From GCA-002722245 sp964230605 (GTDB taxonomy: Bacteria; Bacteroidota; Bacteroidia; Flavobacteriales_C; GCA-002722245): a stretch of DNA of 49,556 bases. Location: positions 1 to 49,556 of the forward strand of contig CAXRIN010000032.1 of assembly GCA_964230605.1 (NCBI GenBank). The letters are read 5' to 3'. This document shows positions 34,541-44,098 of this stretch, one piece after another. Each line of letters starts with the position of its first letter. Position 1 is the stretch's first letter. The notes beneath the pieces are model-generated. The model was not told the origin of the DNA. It searched no databases and saw only the letters and a program-made list of their open reading frames with translations. Position numbers and translations under genes: made by a program.

Positions 34541-35179
34541 TTAAATTTTATTTAAAAGTTTTTCTACTTCTACAGTCGCTTCACTTAGTTCAATGCATGA
34601 CTGTTTTAACATGTTCATAGCTTCATTATTTAGCGTGCTATTTTCTTTGGATTCTTCAATTAAATAATTAATTAGTCCAAGTATTTTTAAGAGCGGCGCT
34701 CTTAGAACATGTGAGTTGTTGTACGATAATTTATCAATAGAGTTTTGTAAGTTTTCAACTTCTGCTTTTAATCCACTTATTTTAGTTTCAAATTCTTCCT
34801 TAGCCTGTTTTGATTTTTGAATACGTAAAGCTATGACTTGGAGTAATTCCTGAGTATTGAACGGTTTGTTTAAAAAGTCATCAGCACCTGAATTCATTCC
34901 TTCTCTAAAATCTCTTTTTTCTGTTTTTGCAGTAAGGAATATGAAAGGAGTGTTAGATATTTCGTTTATTGCACGGACATTTCTCAATGTCTCAAAGCCA
35001 TCCATTTCAGGCATCATGACATCACATATAATTAAATCTGGTTTAACTTGCAGCGCCTTTGCTACTCCAATTAATCCGTTTTCTGCAGTTTCTGTAGAGT
35101 AATTATTTAATTCAAGGATTTCTTGAATTGTATCCCTAATATTTTTTTCATCTTCAATAATTAATATTTTATTCATCAT
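34541..35179 (-). CDS. Response regulator with an orphan DHp (HisKA-like) domain
   Basis: The 212-residue protein has a complete N-terminal receiver (Glu9/Asp10, phospho-acceptor Asp53 in LIICDVMMPEMDG, Thr83, Lys105 in NKPF) and a coiled linker (about 122-150). The C-terminal helical hairpin carries a kinase-type H box, SHVLRAPLLKILGL with His157. No ATP-binding domain follows, so it cannot phosphorylate itself; it could act as a REC-to-His phosphotransfer protein or as a docking partner. It starts within the stop codon of the upstream kinase gene (TAATG); Met1 and Met2 are both possible starts. Confidence 0.88.
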   Translation of the reverse strand: MMNKILIIEDEKNIRDTIQEILELNNYSTETAENGLIGVAKALQVKPDLIICDVMMPEMDGFETLRNVRAINEISNTPFIFLTAKTEKRDFREGMNSGADDFLNKPFNTQELLQVIALRIQKSKQAKEEFETKISGLKAEVENLQNSIDKLSYNNSHVLRAPLLKILGLINYLIEESKENSTLNNEAMNMLKQSCIELSEATVEVEKLLNKI

Positions 35180-37854
35180 TAAAGTGGTAGTTTAATCGTA
35201 AATACTGTCTTTTGATTGAGTTCTGATTCCACAATCAGTTCTCCGTTTTGTAACTCTATATATCTTTTACAAATAGCTAAACCTAATCCAGTTCCTTCGA
35301 TATCTTGTGTATGTTCGCTTCTGAAGAATGGTTGAAAAAGTTTATTTAAATCTTCTTTTGGAATACCCCGACCAAAATCAATGATCCTTATTAGTAAATC
35401 ATCAAAGAATTCTATTTCTATAAGTGGTGCTTCTCGATTAATTGAATATTTAAATGCGTTTTCAACTAAGTTTGTAAAAGCATGGTTAAATAGTTTGCTG
35501 TCGTAATTAACTTCCTTAGAATCACCAATTATTCTTATCGAAGCACATCGCTGATCATCTTGAATGGAGTTTAATTTATCTACAACCTCTTTGATGTCTT
35601 CCACAATATTTCCGAGTTTCGTTTCGGCGGTTAATACATTTGCGTTTAATTTTCCTAAGAGAAGAACATCATTCATAAGTTCTCCTAGTCTTAAAACCTC
35701 ATCTTGAATTCTTGTTGAAATTTTATCGAATTTTCCTTTTAACTCGCTGTCAATTTTCCCCGCCAGCATTTGAAATAATTCAACGTTTGAATGTATAACT
35801 GTTAATGGGGTCCTAAATTGATGAGAAGCCATCGATACAAATTGAGATTTTAATTCACCTAATTCTTTTTCTCTTTGTAAAGCTTTCTTTAATTCTTTTT
35901 TGGTAATATCTCTTTCTGCAACAAACGAAATCTCTCTTGAGATTTCATCTAGCATATTTTTATCGTTAAAAATAGTGTTATTGGGAGGGAGTAATGTTAA
36001 ATATATATATAGCATATTGTTCCCTACAATTACGGGTATTGAGGTGATGACAAAAGAATATGCGGTTAAAGTATTTGGATTGTAGTTAAGTTTAATGTTC
36101 CTCTCAACTAATGCTTCCTTGGAATTAAAAGTAGAGTTTAAGATTCTTTTTAATTCGTTTTCTGGTCTTATAAACAGTTGCTTTAGATTGTTTTTCTCCA
36201 GAACAGTTTTTGCAATTGATCGCTCAATAGTAAACCTTGGTCCACCATCAGTTATTTCAAGTTTAGTTAATATTCCCGAAATACCTTTACCTTGAGATAT
36301 TATAATTTCGTGAATAAGATTCAATACTTCTTCAATAGGAAGTGGTGAGTTAGCTATACTAGCAATGTTTTGCAGAATTTTTGCTTTTTTCTCATTTTCT
36401 GAAATGATTTCATTTGCTTGTGAAATTTCTTTATCCCTCTCTAATAATTTTTTCTCGCTTTCAAAACGTTCAAAGGAGTTTATAAATATCTCTCCAATAA
36501 AGCGTAATAGGTTGATGTCTTCAAGATTCCAATCCTTTATTACTGTAGAATAAGAAAGTCCAAATCCACCTTTGATTTCTTTGTTATAAGCTAATGGAAT
36601 TATTAGTATAGATTTAATTTTTGCATCAATAAGGAGTTTTTTTTGATCATTAAATTCTTCCGGAATAACATTAGTGTCTCGTAATATTAAGGGATCTAGA
36701 TTGTTGAGCTTATCAAAAATCAAGGGAAGATCTCCAGGTTTTTTCTTTTGAAAAATTTTTTGAATGTTTGCGGCCTGTTTTGAGGACGTATTTTCATTTT
36801 CGATAACAATTTCACCTCCTCTAATTTTAAACAAAAAGCAATTGTCTGCGCCACTAAATTCAATAACATCATTTAATGAAGTGTTTATTTGATTGTCAAG
36901 TTCATTAGATTGAATGGCAATTAACTCTGATGATATTTTTGAGATTAAATGTTCAAATTTGTTCCGTTGTATAAGTTGAATATTTAAGAGTTTTAAAGCG
37001 TGTGTTCTTCTTTCAACCCTTTCTTCTAATTCTTCATTCAACTTTTTTATTTCTTCTTGAGCTTTGTATTTTTCAGTTAGGTCAATGTTTGTGCCTGTAA
37101 GTCTTTCAAAATCACCAGTTTCATCTTTTATTCCTTTACCTCTTGATAAAACGTGGATATAAGTGCCATTTTTATGTTGTAATCTATATTCTATTTCGTA
37201 TTCAGGTACTAATCCACGAATGTAATCATCTAAATGTTTGAATGATTTTTGTAGGTCTTCTGGATGAATTAAACTTTCTAAAGTTTTAAGATTGTTATTC
37301 AATTCACTTATATCGTATCCAAGCATTTTCTTCCAAGTAGGAGAGAGGTACATTTCATTAGTTTTTAAATTCCAATCCCATACCCCAGCGTTAGTACCTG
37401 ATAATGCTAAATTTAATCTCTCTTCACTTTTTTTAAGTGCGGAGCTTATGATAACGTTCTCTTTTTCAGTTTTTAAACTGGAATAAGCATTGTCCAGAAT
37501 AAATTTAAGGTTTGAAGGCTCCCATGGTTTTTTAACATATTGCCATAATCCTACTTCATTAATTGCTTTTTCAAGCGCTTCAATATCCGTATAACCTGTA
37601 AGTAAAATGTATTTAGCATTAGGGAGTTTTTCCTTAGCTTTTATCATGAATTCGGTACCCGTCATACCAGGCATTCTTTGATCGGATACAATTATGTCAA
37701 ATTTTTGACCTTCATTTATTAATTCTATTACCTCTTCTGCAGAAGGAGAAGTTGTTATTATGTAATAATCCCGATAGCTAATTTTAAAAAGCCTTAGGTT
37801 TATTGATTCATCATCAACATATAATATTTTGGGTTTCAAATCCACATTAATCAT
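35179..37854 (-). CDS. Hybrid histidine kinase: REC-PAS-GAF-GAF-HisKA-HATPase
   Basis: The 891-residue cytosolic protein starts with a receiver (acidic pair 14/15, phospho-acceptor Asp58 in VSDQRMPGMTG, Thr86, Lys109). It continues with a PAS domain (about 145-258), a coiled coil (260-300), a GAF domain (about 305-460), a second GAF-like region (about 495-650), then HisKA with His678 (MASHQFRTPL) and a HATPase domain (Asn799, DFGRGIP at 826-832, GTGLGLA at 854-860). No membrane segments are seen. The receiver comes before the kinase core, so an upstream kinase could control it. It overlaps the YfiR-kinase gene by 8 bases. Confidence 0.93.
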   Translation of the reverse strand: MINVDLKPKILYVDDESINLRLFKISYRDYYIITTSPSAEEVIELINEGQKFDIIVSDQRMPGMTGTEFMIKAKEKLPNAKYILLTGYTDIEALEKAINEVGLWQYVKKPWEPSNLKFILDNAYSSLKTEKENVIISSALKKSEERLNLALSGTNAGVWDWNLKTNEMYLSPTWKKMLGYDISELNNNLKTLESLIHPEDLQKSFKHLDDYIRGLVPEYEIEYRLQHKNGTYIHVLSRGKGIKDETGDFERLTGTNIDLTEKYKAQEEIKKLNEELEERVERRTHALKLLNIQLIQRNKFEHLISKISSELIAIQSNELDNQINTSLNDVIEFSGADNCFLFKIRGGEIVIENENTSSKQAANIQKIFQKKKPGDLPLIFDKLNNLDPLILRDTNVIPEEFNDQKKLLIDAKIKSILIIPLAYNKEIKGGFGLSYSTVIKDWNLEDINLLRFIGEIFINSFERFESEKKLLERDKEISQANEIISENEKKAKILQNIASIANSPLPIEEVLNLIHEIIISQGKGISGILTKLEITDGGPRFTIERSIAKTVLEKNNLKQLFIRPENELKRILNSTFNSKEALVERNIKLNYNPNTLTAYSFVITSIPVIVGNNMLYIYLTLLPPNNTIFNDKNMLDEISREISFVAERDITKKELKKALQREKELGELKSQFVSMASHQFRTPLTVIHSNVELFQMLAGKIDSELKGKFDKISTRIQDEVLRLGELMNDVLLLGKLNANVLTAETKLGNIVEDIKEVVDKLNSIQDDQRCASIRIIGDSKEVNYDSKLFNHAFTNLVENAFKYSINREAPLIEIEFFDDLLIRIIDFGRGIPKEDLNKLFQPFFRSEHTQDIEGTGLGLAICKRYIELQNGELIVESELNQKTVFTIKLPL

Positions 37855-39736
37855 TTTTTGAATGTGTGTATTTTAAAGGAATTTCTAATTTGAAAACAGT
37901 TTTTCTATTTTGTTCGCTTTCTACCGAAATATTCCCATTATGTTTCTTAATTATATTATAAGAAATAGATAATCCTAGTCCGGTTCCTTTACCTATACCT
38001 TTTGTTGTAAAGAAAGGATCGAAAATTTTACTTATGTTACTTTTTGAAATTCCGTAACCATTATCTTCTACTTCAATAAAGCAACTTTTCTCATTTTGGT
38101 AAACTTTAATATTGATTTCTCCACCATTATTAGGGCAGGCGTCAATTGCGTTAGTTAATAAATTAACAAATACCTGGTTGATAGAAGCAGGAAAGCATTC
38201 AACTTTAATACTTTCTTCAGTATATTGTTTAGTTATAGTTACCAACTTTTCACGGGCGTGACTACCTAAAATAGTTAAGGTAGAATTAATAGATTTATTA
38301 ATATCTATCGTTTTAACATCATCTTCATTTAGTCTGGAAAAGTTTTGAAGGCTATTAACTATTTCAGTAACTCTTTTTGATCCAAGTTCTATATCCTGAA
38401 TTGTTTGCTCAATAGATTTTTTTGTTTCTATGTATTCTTTAGAATCTAATTTGATTTGTTCAGAGGATTTGTTTTCTGCTTGAAGAATATTTTCAATTAT
38501 GTTGTTGTATCGATCAATTTCAGCTTTAAGAATAGATGTTCCTGTGTAAACAAAAGTCATTGGGTTATTTATTTCATGCGCCATTCCAGCAGTAACCATT
38601 CCTAAAGAAGCCATTTTTTCATTTTGAACTAGTTTAGCCTGGGCTGTTTGCAGCTCATCAAGAGCTTGTTGCAGTTTTGTATTTTGAGTAGCTAACTTTT
38701 TACTTGATTTTTGTTTACCTAGGAATGAAATGATAGCAAAAATTAAAATTCCCAGAAGTATAACTGAAAATATGTAGGCATAGTTGAGGTATTGTTGTTT
38801 TATGTTTAGTAAATTTTCTTGTTGCGCCAGAACATTGTCTTGTTCCTGTATTTTTGTGTTTCTTAATTCAATTTCATTGTTTTGAGTATCAAAAATTTCA
38901 GTTTGTTTCTTTAGTTTGTCTTCTTGTCTTGCTATTTCCTTTTCTTTTTTATCAAGCTCAATTGACGTTTCATTTATCTTTTTTGAAATGTCTTTAAGGA
39001 ATTCTTTTTGAAGGTTCAATTTGCCAATTGTGTTTTCTACTTCCAATGTTTTTTCGGCGATTTCTATTTCTTTTTCATTGATAGCACTCTTACTTGCTTT
39101 TAATTTTTCCTGAAGACTTAGCAGTTCTTTTTCCTTTTTGGAATTTTCCTCTTTTAGCTGAATAGTTTTTGATTTTTCAAATAATAATGAAGCATCTTTT
39201 TTTTCAAACAAGGAGAACACATCTGTGTCGCTTCCTCCAAGAATGAGTAATAAATTGGAAGGGTAAAAACCGTGTTTATTTAGCAGTGAAGAGTTTATTT
39301 TAAATTTTAATTTATTTTCAAAATTGGCAATGAAATTAATCATTGAGTGTTCAAGACTAGCTGCTTGATCTGTAAAGACTAAAACTTTTTTCCCTTCCAA
39401 AGAGTTTATAATATGCTCAGCTTGCTTGTGTTTATCAAACGCTACGAAAATAATATTACAACCTACAACTTCCTTAGATGAAGAAATAGAAATCACCTCT
39501 ATTGTTTTGCCTCCAATCGTTTTGTTTTTTGAGTAACCACTTAGAGTGGTTAAGAATTGTTTGTCGTTACCAAATACGCCAATTTTTATTTTTTCAGAAG
39601 TGTTCTTCCAATCAAAATCATCGGCTACTTTTATCAGGTAAGCACTTTTTAAATCATTTTCTGTGATTTGGGCGCTTAAATCAACAAAAATTGAAGATAA
39701 AATAATAAGTAAGAAAGTGAAATGTGTTTTACTCAT
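37847..39736 (-). CDS. Membrane histidine kinase with periplasmic YfiR (DUF4154) domain
   Basis: The 629-residue kinase has a signal peptide (1-22), a periplasmic YfiR/DUF4154 domain (about 25-165), a long charged coiled coil (about 185-317), one membrane helix (319-340), HisKA with His387 (GMAHEINNPM) and a HATPase domain (Asn529, DNGYG at 558-562, GKGTGLGLS at 582-590). In Pseudomonas YfiR is a separate periplasmic repressor of a membrane cyclase; here the domain is built into the sensor. The signal it reads is unknown, perhaps redox or envelope state. It is 38 bases downstream of the patatin gene. Confidence 0.92.
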   Translation of the reverse strand: MSKTHFTFLLIILSSIFVDLSAQITENDLKSAYLIKVADDFDWKNTSEKIKIGVFGNDKQFLTTLSGYSKNKTIGGKTIEVISISSSKEVVGCNIIFVAFDKHKQAEHIINSLEGKKVLVFTDQAASLEHSMINFIANFENKLKFKINSSLLNKHGFYPSNLLLILGGSDTDVFSLFEKKDASLLFEKSKTIQLKEENSKKEKELLSLQEKLKASKSAINEKEIEIAEKTLEVENTIGKLNLQKEFLKDISKKINETSIELDKKEKEIARQEDKLKKQTEIFDTQNNEIELRNTKIQEQDNVLAQQENLLNIKQQYLNYAYIFSVILLGILIFAIISFLGKQKSSKKLATQNTKLQQALDELQTAQAKLVQNEKMASLGMVTAGMAHEINNPMTFVYTGTSILKAEIDRYNNIIENILQAENKSSEQIKLDSKEYIETKKSIEQTIQDIELGSKRVTEIVNSLQNFSRLNEDDVKTIDINKSINSTLTILGSHAREKLVTITKQYTEESIKVECFPASINQVFVNLLTNAIDACPNNGGEINIKVYQNEKSCFIEVEDNGYGISKSNISKIFDPFFTTKGIGKGTGLGLSISYNIIKKHNGNISVESEQNRKTVFKLEIPLKYTHSKND

Positions 39737-39774
39737 ACCGACAAGCGCTTTACGTTATCGGAGCGAAAAAGTTA

Positions 39775-42042
39775 TTATTTAAGTAACTGTTTCAATCTTT
39801 GTATTGCTTCTCTATTATCAGGACGATAAATTGATTTGTAAGTAACTTTTTTCTCTGATTCAGTAAGGTGCCAACTAAGGCTTAGCTGTTTTTCTTTTGT
39901 GTTATCTAAAACTAAGTCAACAACATCAATATTTCCGTCAAACCATTCACTTGTATATTGAATTAATTGGTCATGGTCATAATCCTGAGTGAGGAATAAG
40001 TTTTTATAAACTGTACCAACAGGGGCAGAAATTGATTTAATAAAACTTTTCCCTCCTTCATTCTCAATTTCTGGTCTTTTTTCAGCATCTCGGATTTGAA
40101 TAAAAACAACGCCATCTGTGTTTCTTTGAATCCATTTTCTGAAAGTGTATAGAAATTTTACTGAATTTTTCACTCCAAAATTATCCCTTAATCCAGCATC
40201 CATAACCTGAATTTCAGGTTCACTTGGAAGGTATACAATTGGCATAACATAAGGAAAAGTACTACTCATTCTTAATGCGGAAGTAAATTTCAAATCATTT
40301 GCCCCTTGATATTTAAAGAACCTTTTGAACTCAATACTTTCCAGCAAGTATTGATTCGAAATGTTTTCTTGTGGGGCAATGTATGATAAATACGATGTTG
40401 GCTGAGGTGAAATGATTAATCGTTTTCCATTATTTATAATGGTTGGATTTATAATTAACATAGGTATAGTTGATTCGAATTCTGGCTTGTAATATTCGTA
40501 TAACCTTCTGTTTAAATAATTTCTTGTATTTGCATTTAATTGATCTTCAAATGCCGAGCCTCTATCTTTTATGTATTCAAAGCCATTATCTTCAAATGTT
40601 TGAAATTTGAAAATCATATCATTAACAGTTAAAGAAAAAGCAATTTTGTTTAAAATGTCTTTAGACATGTCAATACTGTATTTCGAATCGTGAAAATCCT
40701 CAATTTCTCCAAGCTTTTCTCTGTACATTAATTCTCTTAGGTAAGATAATCCAACTAATCCTCCAGAAGAGCCTGAGATTAGTTGTGTTTGATCCAATAG
40801 TCTGCCATCAAGAAGACTGTCGCAATACTGCATAGAATAGAAAGACCAAAGAGCACTTCGCATTCCTCCTCCAGTTGTGTTAATAAAAACCATTTTCGGT
40901 TTTTTGCCATTAATGGTGTTTTTTCTTCTCCATCTTTCGAGAATTTTTAAAGTATGCAGATAATCCTTTCTATAATTCTCGGGGTTAATATTGTGATTGA
41001 GAATTTTAGTGTTAAACTCAGCCGGCTTTGTAGAGTAGTTTAATCCAATAGCTTTGTTGTGAGTTGAAAAGAATTCATACTGACTGAAATGATTGAAAAT
41101 CAAGAATACACCTAACATAACTGCAGGAGCCCATCCTCTAAACCAAGAATGAATCGCACTGGTTATCATAATGAACATTGTGAACATTAAGGTTAAACTA
41201 GCTCCAGCCGGTATAGTTAGATATTCAATGTCACTACCAAAACTCAAGCTAACTAAAGAAATAAAAACAATAATTTCAAAAAGTGCTGCATTTAAATGGT
41301 TTTGTTCAAACACCTGTTTCAGCATTTCGTGATCATAATGTTCTGTAGATCTTGCAATACCAATTTTATTAAAGTGAGACATGTAAGTTTCAACTCTCCA
41401 TTCTCGGTCTGGATTGAAAAAGTTTTCCCATTTTACTTTTTTATGTAAAACCGCTTTAATTGGATTGGCCTTTGTTTTAGAAGATGTTTGATATTTTCCT
41501 TTCGAAAGTTTCTCAAGATCTTTATTAGTCTTAACGAAATATAGGAAGTTAATCCAAATCATTAATGCTATTCCGGTAAGAAAACCTAATAGAAATATCA
41601 TTGTTTGAGTTAATTCATATTTCTCTTCGAATACAAGAAATTTATAAGCACTTATTAGATATACGATGACAAGAGTTCCGCTCCAAAAAATATTGTTAAG
41701 AGTATATTTTAAAAATGGTTTTGACAAAGTCGCTATAAAAGGAAACCGGTGTCCATTTGTTATATAGCTGGATATGTTGAAGGCCATAATAAATCCACCA
41801 AAGGAGAAGCCAACGATTAAATAGGATAAAAAGCTTACATGGCCTAAATATTCTGGAGTTAAAAAAAGAAATGGAATACCATATTTCTCAGAAACTAATC
41901 TAGTTGTCACTGCGAGAATAAGGAACCAGATAGCCGTTAAAATGGGATTGTTTTTCAGATGAACAAAAATAAGTTGGACAGGAAAGAAATAAAATATCTT
42001 TCTGAACCAAACCTTATTTGTTATTTTTTCAGCAAGTTCCAT
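39775..42042 (-). CDS. Multi-pass membrane patatin-like phospholipase
   Basis: The 755-residue protein has an N-terminal membrane part with helices at about 35-50, 66-90, 118-136 and 147-170, a soluble loop (170-250), more helices at about 252-320, then a patatin domain from about 383. Catalytic features are intact: oxyanion loop GGG at 391-393, nucleophile Ser426 in GSSGG (GxSxG) and Asp615 in DAG. It should hydrolyse lipid acyl esters at the cytoplasmic membrane face; the substrate is unknown. It lies between a propeller protein and the YfiR kinase on the same strand, possibly in one transcript. Confidence 0.87.
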   Translation of the reverse strand: MELAEKITNKVWFRKIFYFFPVQLIFVHLKNNPILTAIWFLILAVTTRLVSEKYGIPFLFLTPEYLGHVSFLSYLIVGFSFGGFIMAFNISSYITNGHRFPFIATLSKPFLKYTLNNIFWSGTLVIVYLISAYKFLVFEEKYELTQTMIFLLGFLTGIALMIWINFLYFVKTNKDLEKLSKGKYQTSSKTKANPIKAVLHKKVKWENFFNPDREWRVETYMSHFNKIGIARSTEHYDHEMLKQVFEQNHLNAALFEIIVFISLVSLSFGSDIEYLTIPAGASLTLMFTMFIMITSAIHSWFRGWAPAVMLGVFLIFNHFSQYEFFSTHNKAIGLNYSTKPAEFNTKILNHNINPENYRKDYLHTLKILERWRRKNTINGKKPKMVFINTTGGGMRSALWSFYSMQYCDSLLDGRLLDQTQLISGSSGGLVGLSYLRELMYREKLGEIEDFHDSKYSIDMSKDILNKIAFSLTVNDMIFKFQTFEDNGFEYIKDRGSAFEDQLNANTRNYLNRRLYEYYKPEFESTIPMLIINPTIINNGKRLIISPQPTSYLSYIAPQENISNQYLLESIEFKRFFKYQGANDLKFTSALRMSSTFPYVMPIVYLPSEPEIQVMDAGLRDNFGVKNSVKFLYTFRKWIQRNTDGVVFIQIRDAEKRPEIENEGGKSFIKSISAPVGTVYKNLFLTQDYDHDQLIQYTSEWFDGNIDVVDLVLDNTKEKQLSLSWHLTESEKKVTYKSIYRPDNREAIQRLKQLLK

Positions 42043-42083
42043 AGGCCAAACCTTTTTGTTTACTTGTTAATCCTAAAAAAGGT

Positions 42084-42992
42084 TTATTCTAAGAAGAACT
42101 TTTTATCTATACGTTTTATTACAATTCCATTTACATAACCAGAATAAAAAGCAACAAACTTCTCATCTTGTGATATTGCTGGCGATCCGTCGTTGTCACC
42201 AACTGAAAAAGGGTGAGTTTCAGCATTATTTAAATCTAAAACTTGAGCGCTTCCGCTATAATTCAATCCAACAAAATTTAATCGTTTTAGTCTGGAAACT
42301 GTTTTCCCTTTTATTGGAAGTTCAAACCATTCAAGTTTTTTAGTTTTAAGAGAAAGTTCATAACAACCTCCATAACATGCAAGGTATAAATCAGTTTTTT
42401 GTCGGTTTATTCCGATAATTGGATGGCTAGTTTCGGTAACAAGCTTTTTGGAGTTTTTAACTTTATCGAATAGGTATAGTTTTTTAGGATCATTTTTAAA
42501 GACTACAAAAAGTGCTGTATCATTTTTCCAATGAGCTGTCTCAACATTTTCAATTTTTGTCCCAATAGTTTTCCTTGTAGATACATTAGTGATAAAAATT
42601 TCAGCAGATTCTTCCGGGTTACCAATCGATAAAACTCTTCTGCCGTCATTACTCCATTTTGGGGATACGAATGCCGTATCGTTTTCGGTTAGGGTTACAT
42701 AAACTCTCTTTTTATCACTTAATTCATTTACATATTTTGCTACATGTAATCCACTTCGAGAAAAGTTAATAGGCAAATCAAAAAGGTTGAGATAATAAAT
42801 TTTGCTTTTGCCTTCAAAAGTAGCTTCAAAGGCAAGTTTTTTTCCAGCACGATCCCAATCAATAACTCCCATGTTATTATCATAAGTTACAATTAAGGAT
42901 TCGCCATATTGAACTTCTCTGTAGGTGTAACCACCTCCAGAGGTAAAGCTGGATAAGATAAAAGCAAATATTATTAAGTTTAATTTACGCAC
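42084..42992 (-). CDS. Exported beta-propeller (PD40/TolB-like) protein of unknown function
   Basis: The 302-residue protein begins with a signal peptide (MRKLNLIIFAFILSSFTSGGG) and shows repeated short blocks like those of TolB-type propellers (WDRAGKKLAFEATFEGKSKIYYL, PKWSNDGRRVLSIGNPEESAEIFI, SPAISQDEKFVAFYSGY). No catalytic motif is visible. It overlaps the MenE-like gene by 8 bases and precedes the patatin gene by 41 bases. It may be a periplasmic binding or scaffold protein. Confidence 0.7.
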   Translation of the reverse strand: MRKLNLIIFAFILSSFTSGGGYTYREVQYGESLIVTYDNNMGVIDWDRAGKKLAFEATFEGKSKIYYLNLFDLPINFSRSGLHVAKYVNELSDKKRVYVTLTENDTAFVSPKWSNDGRRVLSIGNPEESAEIFITNVSTRKTIGTKIENVETAHWKNDTALFVVFKNDPKKLYLFDKVKNSKKLVTETSHPIIGINRQKTDLYLACYGGCYELSLKTKKLEWFELPIKGKTVSRLKRLNFVGLNYSGSAQVLDLNNAETHPFSVGDNDGSPAISQDEKFVAFYSGYVNGIVIKRIDKKFFLE

Positions 42993-44007
42993 TTATTATT
43001 TTAACAATTTCGTTTCTTTTTATTTTACCACTTTCAGTTCTGGGGAAACTATCCAATAAGAATTGTTCTTTAATTCCACGATATTTTTCCAAACTGGAGT
43101 TTAATTTATTCAAGTCGAAATATTGTGAATTTTCAGTAACCAAAACAACTTTTTGGCCAAGTTTTTCATCTGGTATGCCAACTATTACGAAAGGGCAGCT
43201 AATATGTTTTGAGATGTTAGTTTCAATTGTCTCGGGAATGATTTTAATTCCACCGGAATTAATTAAGTTATCACTTCTACCAAGCCAATTAAATTGATTC
43301 GGTGATTTAAGATTTATCAAATCTCTTGTTTCAATCTTCCTTCTGGTGATGTTATTTTCTAGGATAATCAATTCATTGTTGTTGTTTTTGTCAACTTTAA
43401 ATCCATCAATTACAGTAAACCAGGCTTCGTAAGGGTTTAGTTCTCTTAAAGCAAAGTGGGTTAGGGTTTCTGTCATAGCAAATGATTCATAAGCCTTTCC
43501 TTTAAAATCCTTCAGCGCTTCAATAAGTTCCTTTTCAACTTTTCCGCCTCCGATTAACAATTTAGAAATCAAATTCAATTTCTCTGATTGAATTAAACTC
43601 TTGACTTGCATTGGTATTAGGGGAACAAAATCTAATTGAGAAGTAATAAATTCACTTGGGTCGCTAGATGGGGGAGAGAGGAATAGGTTAAGTTGTCCTA
43701 CTATGGCTCTAACCATCATCATTTTTCCTGCAATAAAATTGCAACTTAAATTAAGCAGAACTTTATCGCCTTTCTTAAGATTAAAGAATTTTATAGTGGC
43801 CTTAGCACTTAAAATCATTTGCTCTTTAGATACATTAAAAGATTTTCTGTTCCCAGTTGTTCCACTTGAAAAAACTTCAAGAGTGTTTAAGGTGTTATAA
43901 TCTTTTAAAAATGATAAAAATGAATTGGTCCAGTCATTCGATGACTCTTCAAGTTTTTTAATACTTTCTTCAATTGATATTTTCGAAAAGTCGAGATTGA
44001 TTACCAT
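42985..44007 (-). CDS. menE: Short AMP-forming ligase, probable O-succinylbenzoate-CoA ligase
   Basis: The 340-residue enzyme belongs to the ANL (acyl-adenylate) superfamily: P loop SSGTTGNRKSF (about 47-57), the adenylation motif YESFAMTETLTHF, RDLI, GRSDNLINSGGIKI and the C-terminal lysine motif RTESGKIKRNE. The N-terminal subdomain is much shorter than in typical ligases, as in MenE of Bacteroidota, which acts in menaquinone synthesis. No other men genes are in the window, so the substrate is inferred. It is divergent from the MMPL exporter gene. Confidence 0.78.
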   Translation of the reverse strand: MVINLDFSKISIEESIKKLEESSNDWTNSFLSFLKDYNTLNTLEVFSSGTTGNRKSFNVSKEQMILSAKATIKFFNLKKGDKVLLNLSCNFIAGKMMMVRAIVGQLNLFLSPPSSDPSEFITSQLDFVPLIPMQVKSLIQSEKLNLISKLLIGGGKVEKELIEALKDFKGKAYESFAMTETLTHFALRELNPYEAWFTVIDGFKVDKNNNNELIILENNITRRKIETRDLINLKSPNQFNWLGRSDNLINSGGIKIIPETIETNISKHISCPFVIVGIPDEKLGQKVVLVTENSQYFDLNKLNSSLEKYRGIKEQFLLDSFPRTESGKIKRNEIVKIISA

Positions 44008-44086
44008 GAATAACTAATTTACAACGAGTTCTTGCTTAAGAAAAGTTAAAGGATCAATAACTTTCCGATTGCTAACATTTATGATA

Positions 44087-44094
44087 TAATTTTG
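44087..44094 (+). promoter_or_regulatory. -7 promoter box very close to the MMPL start codon
   Basis: TAATTTTG matches TAnnTTTG exactly and is followed by GC-containing sequence. It ends only 4 bases before ATG 44099 and 13 before the next in-frame ATG (44108), so the mRNA would be leaderless or nearly so. The nearest TTG lies about 15 bases upstream, shorter than ideal. Confidence 0.5.
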
Positions 44095-44098
44095 CACG

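Noticed and set aside
44008..44098. Reverse-strand promoter for the menE-like gene
   Set aside because: Only a 7/8 -7-like match (TAACTTTT) without a TTG at the right spacing; too weak to list.
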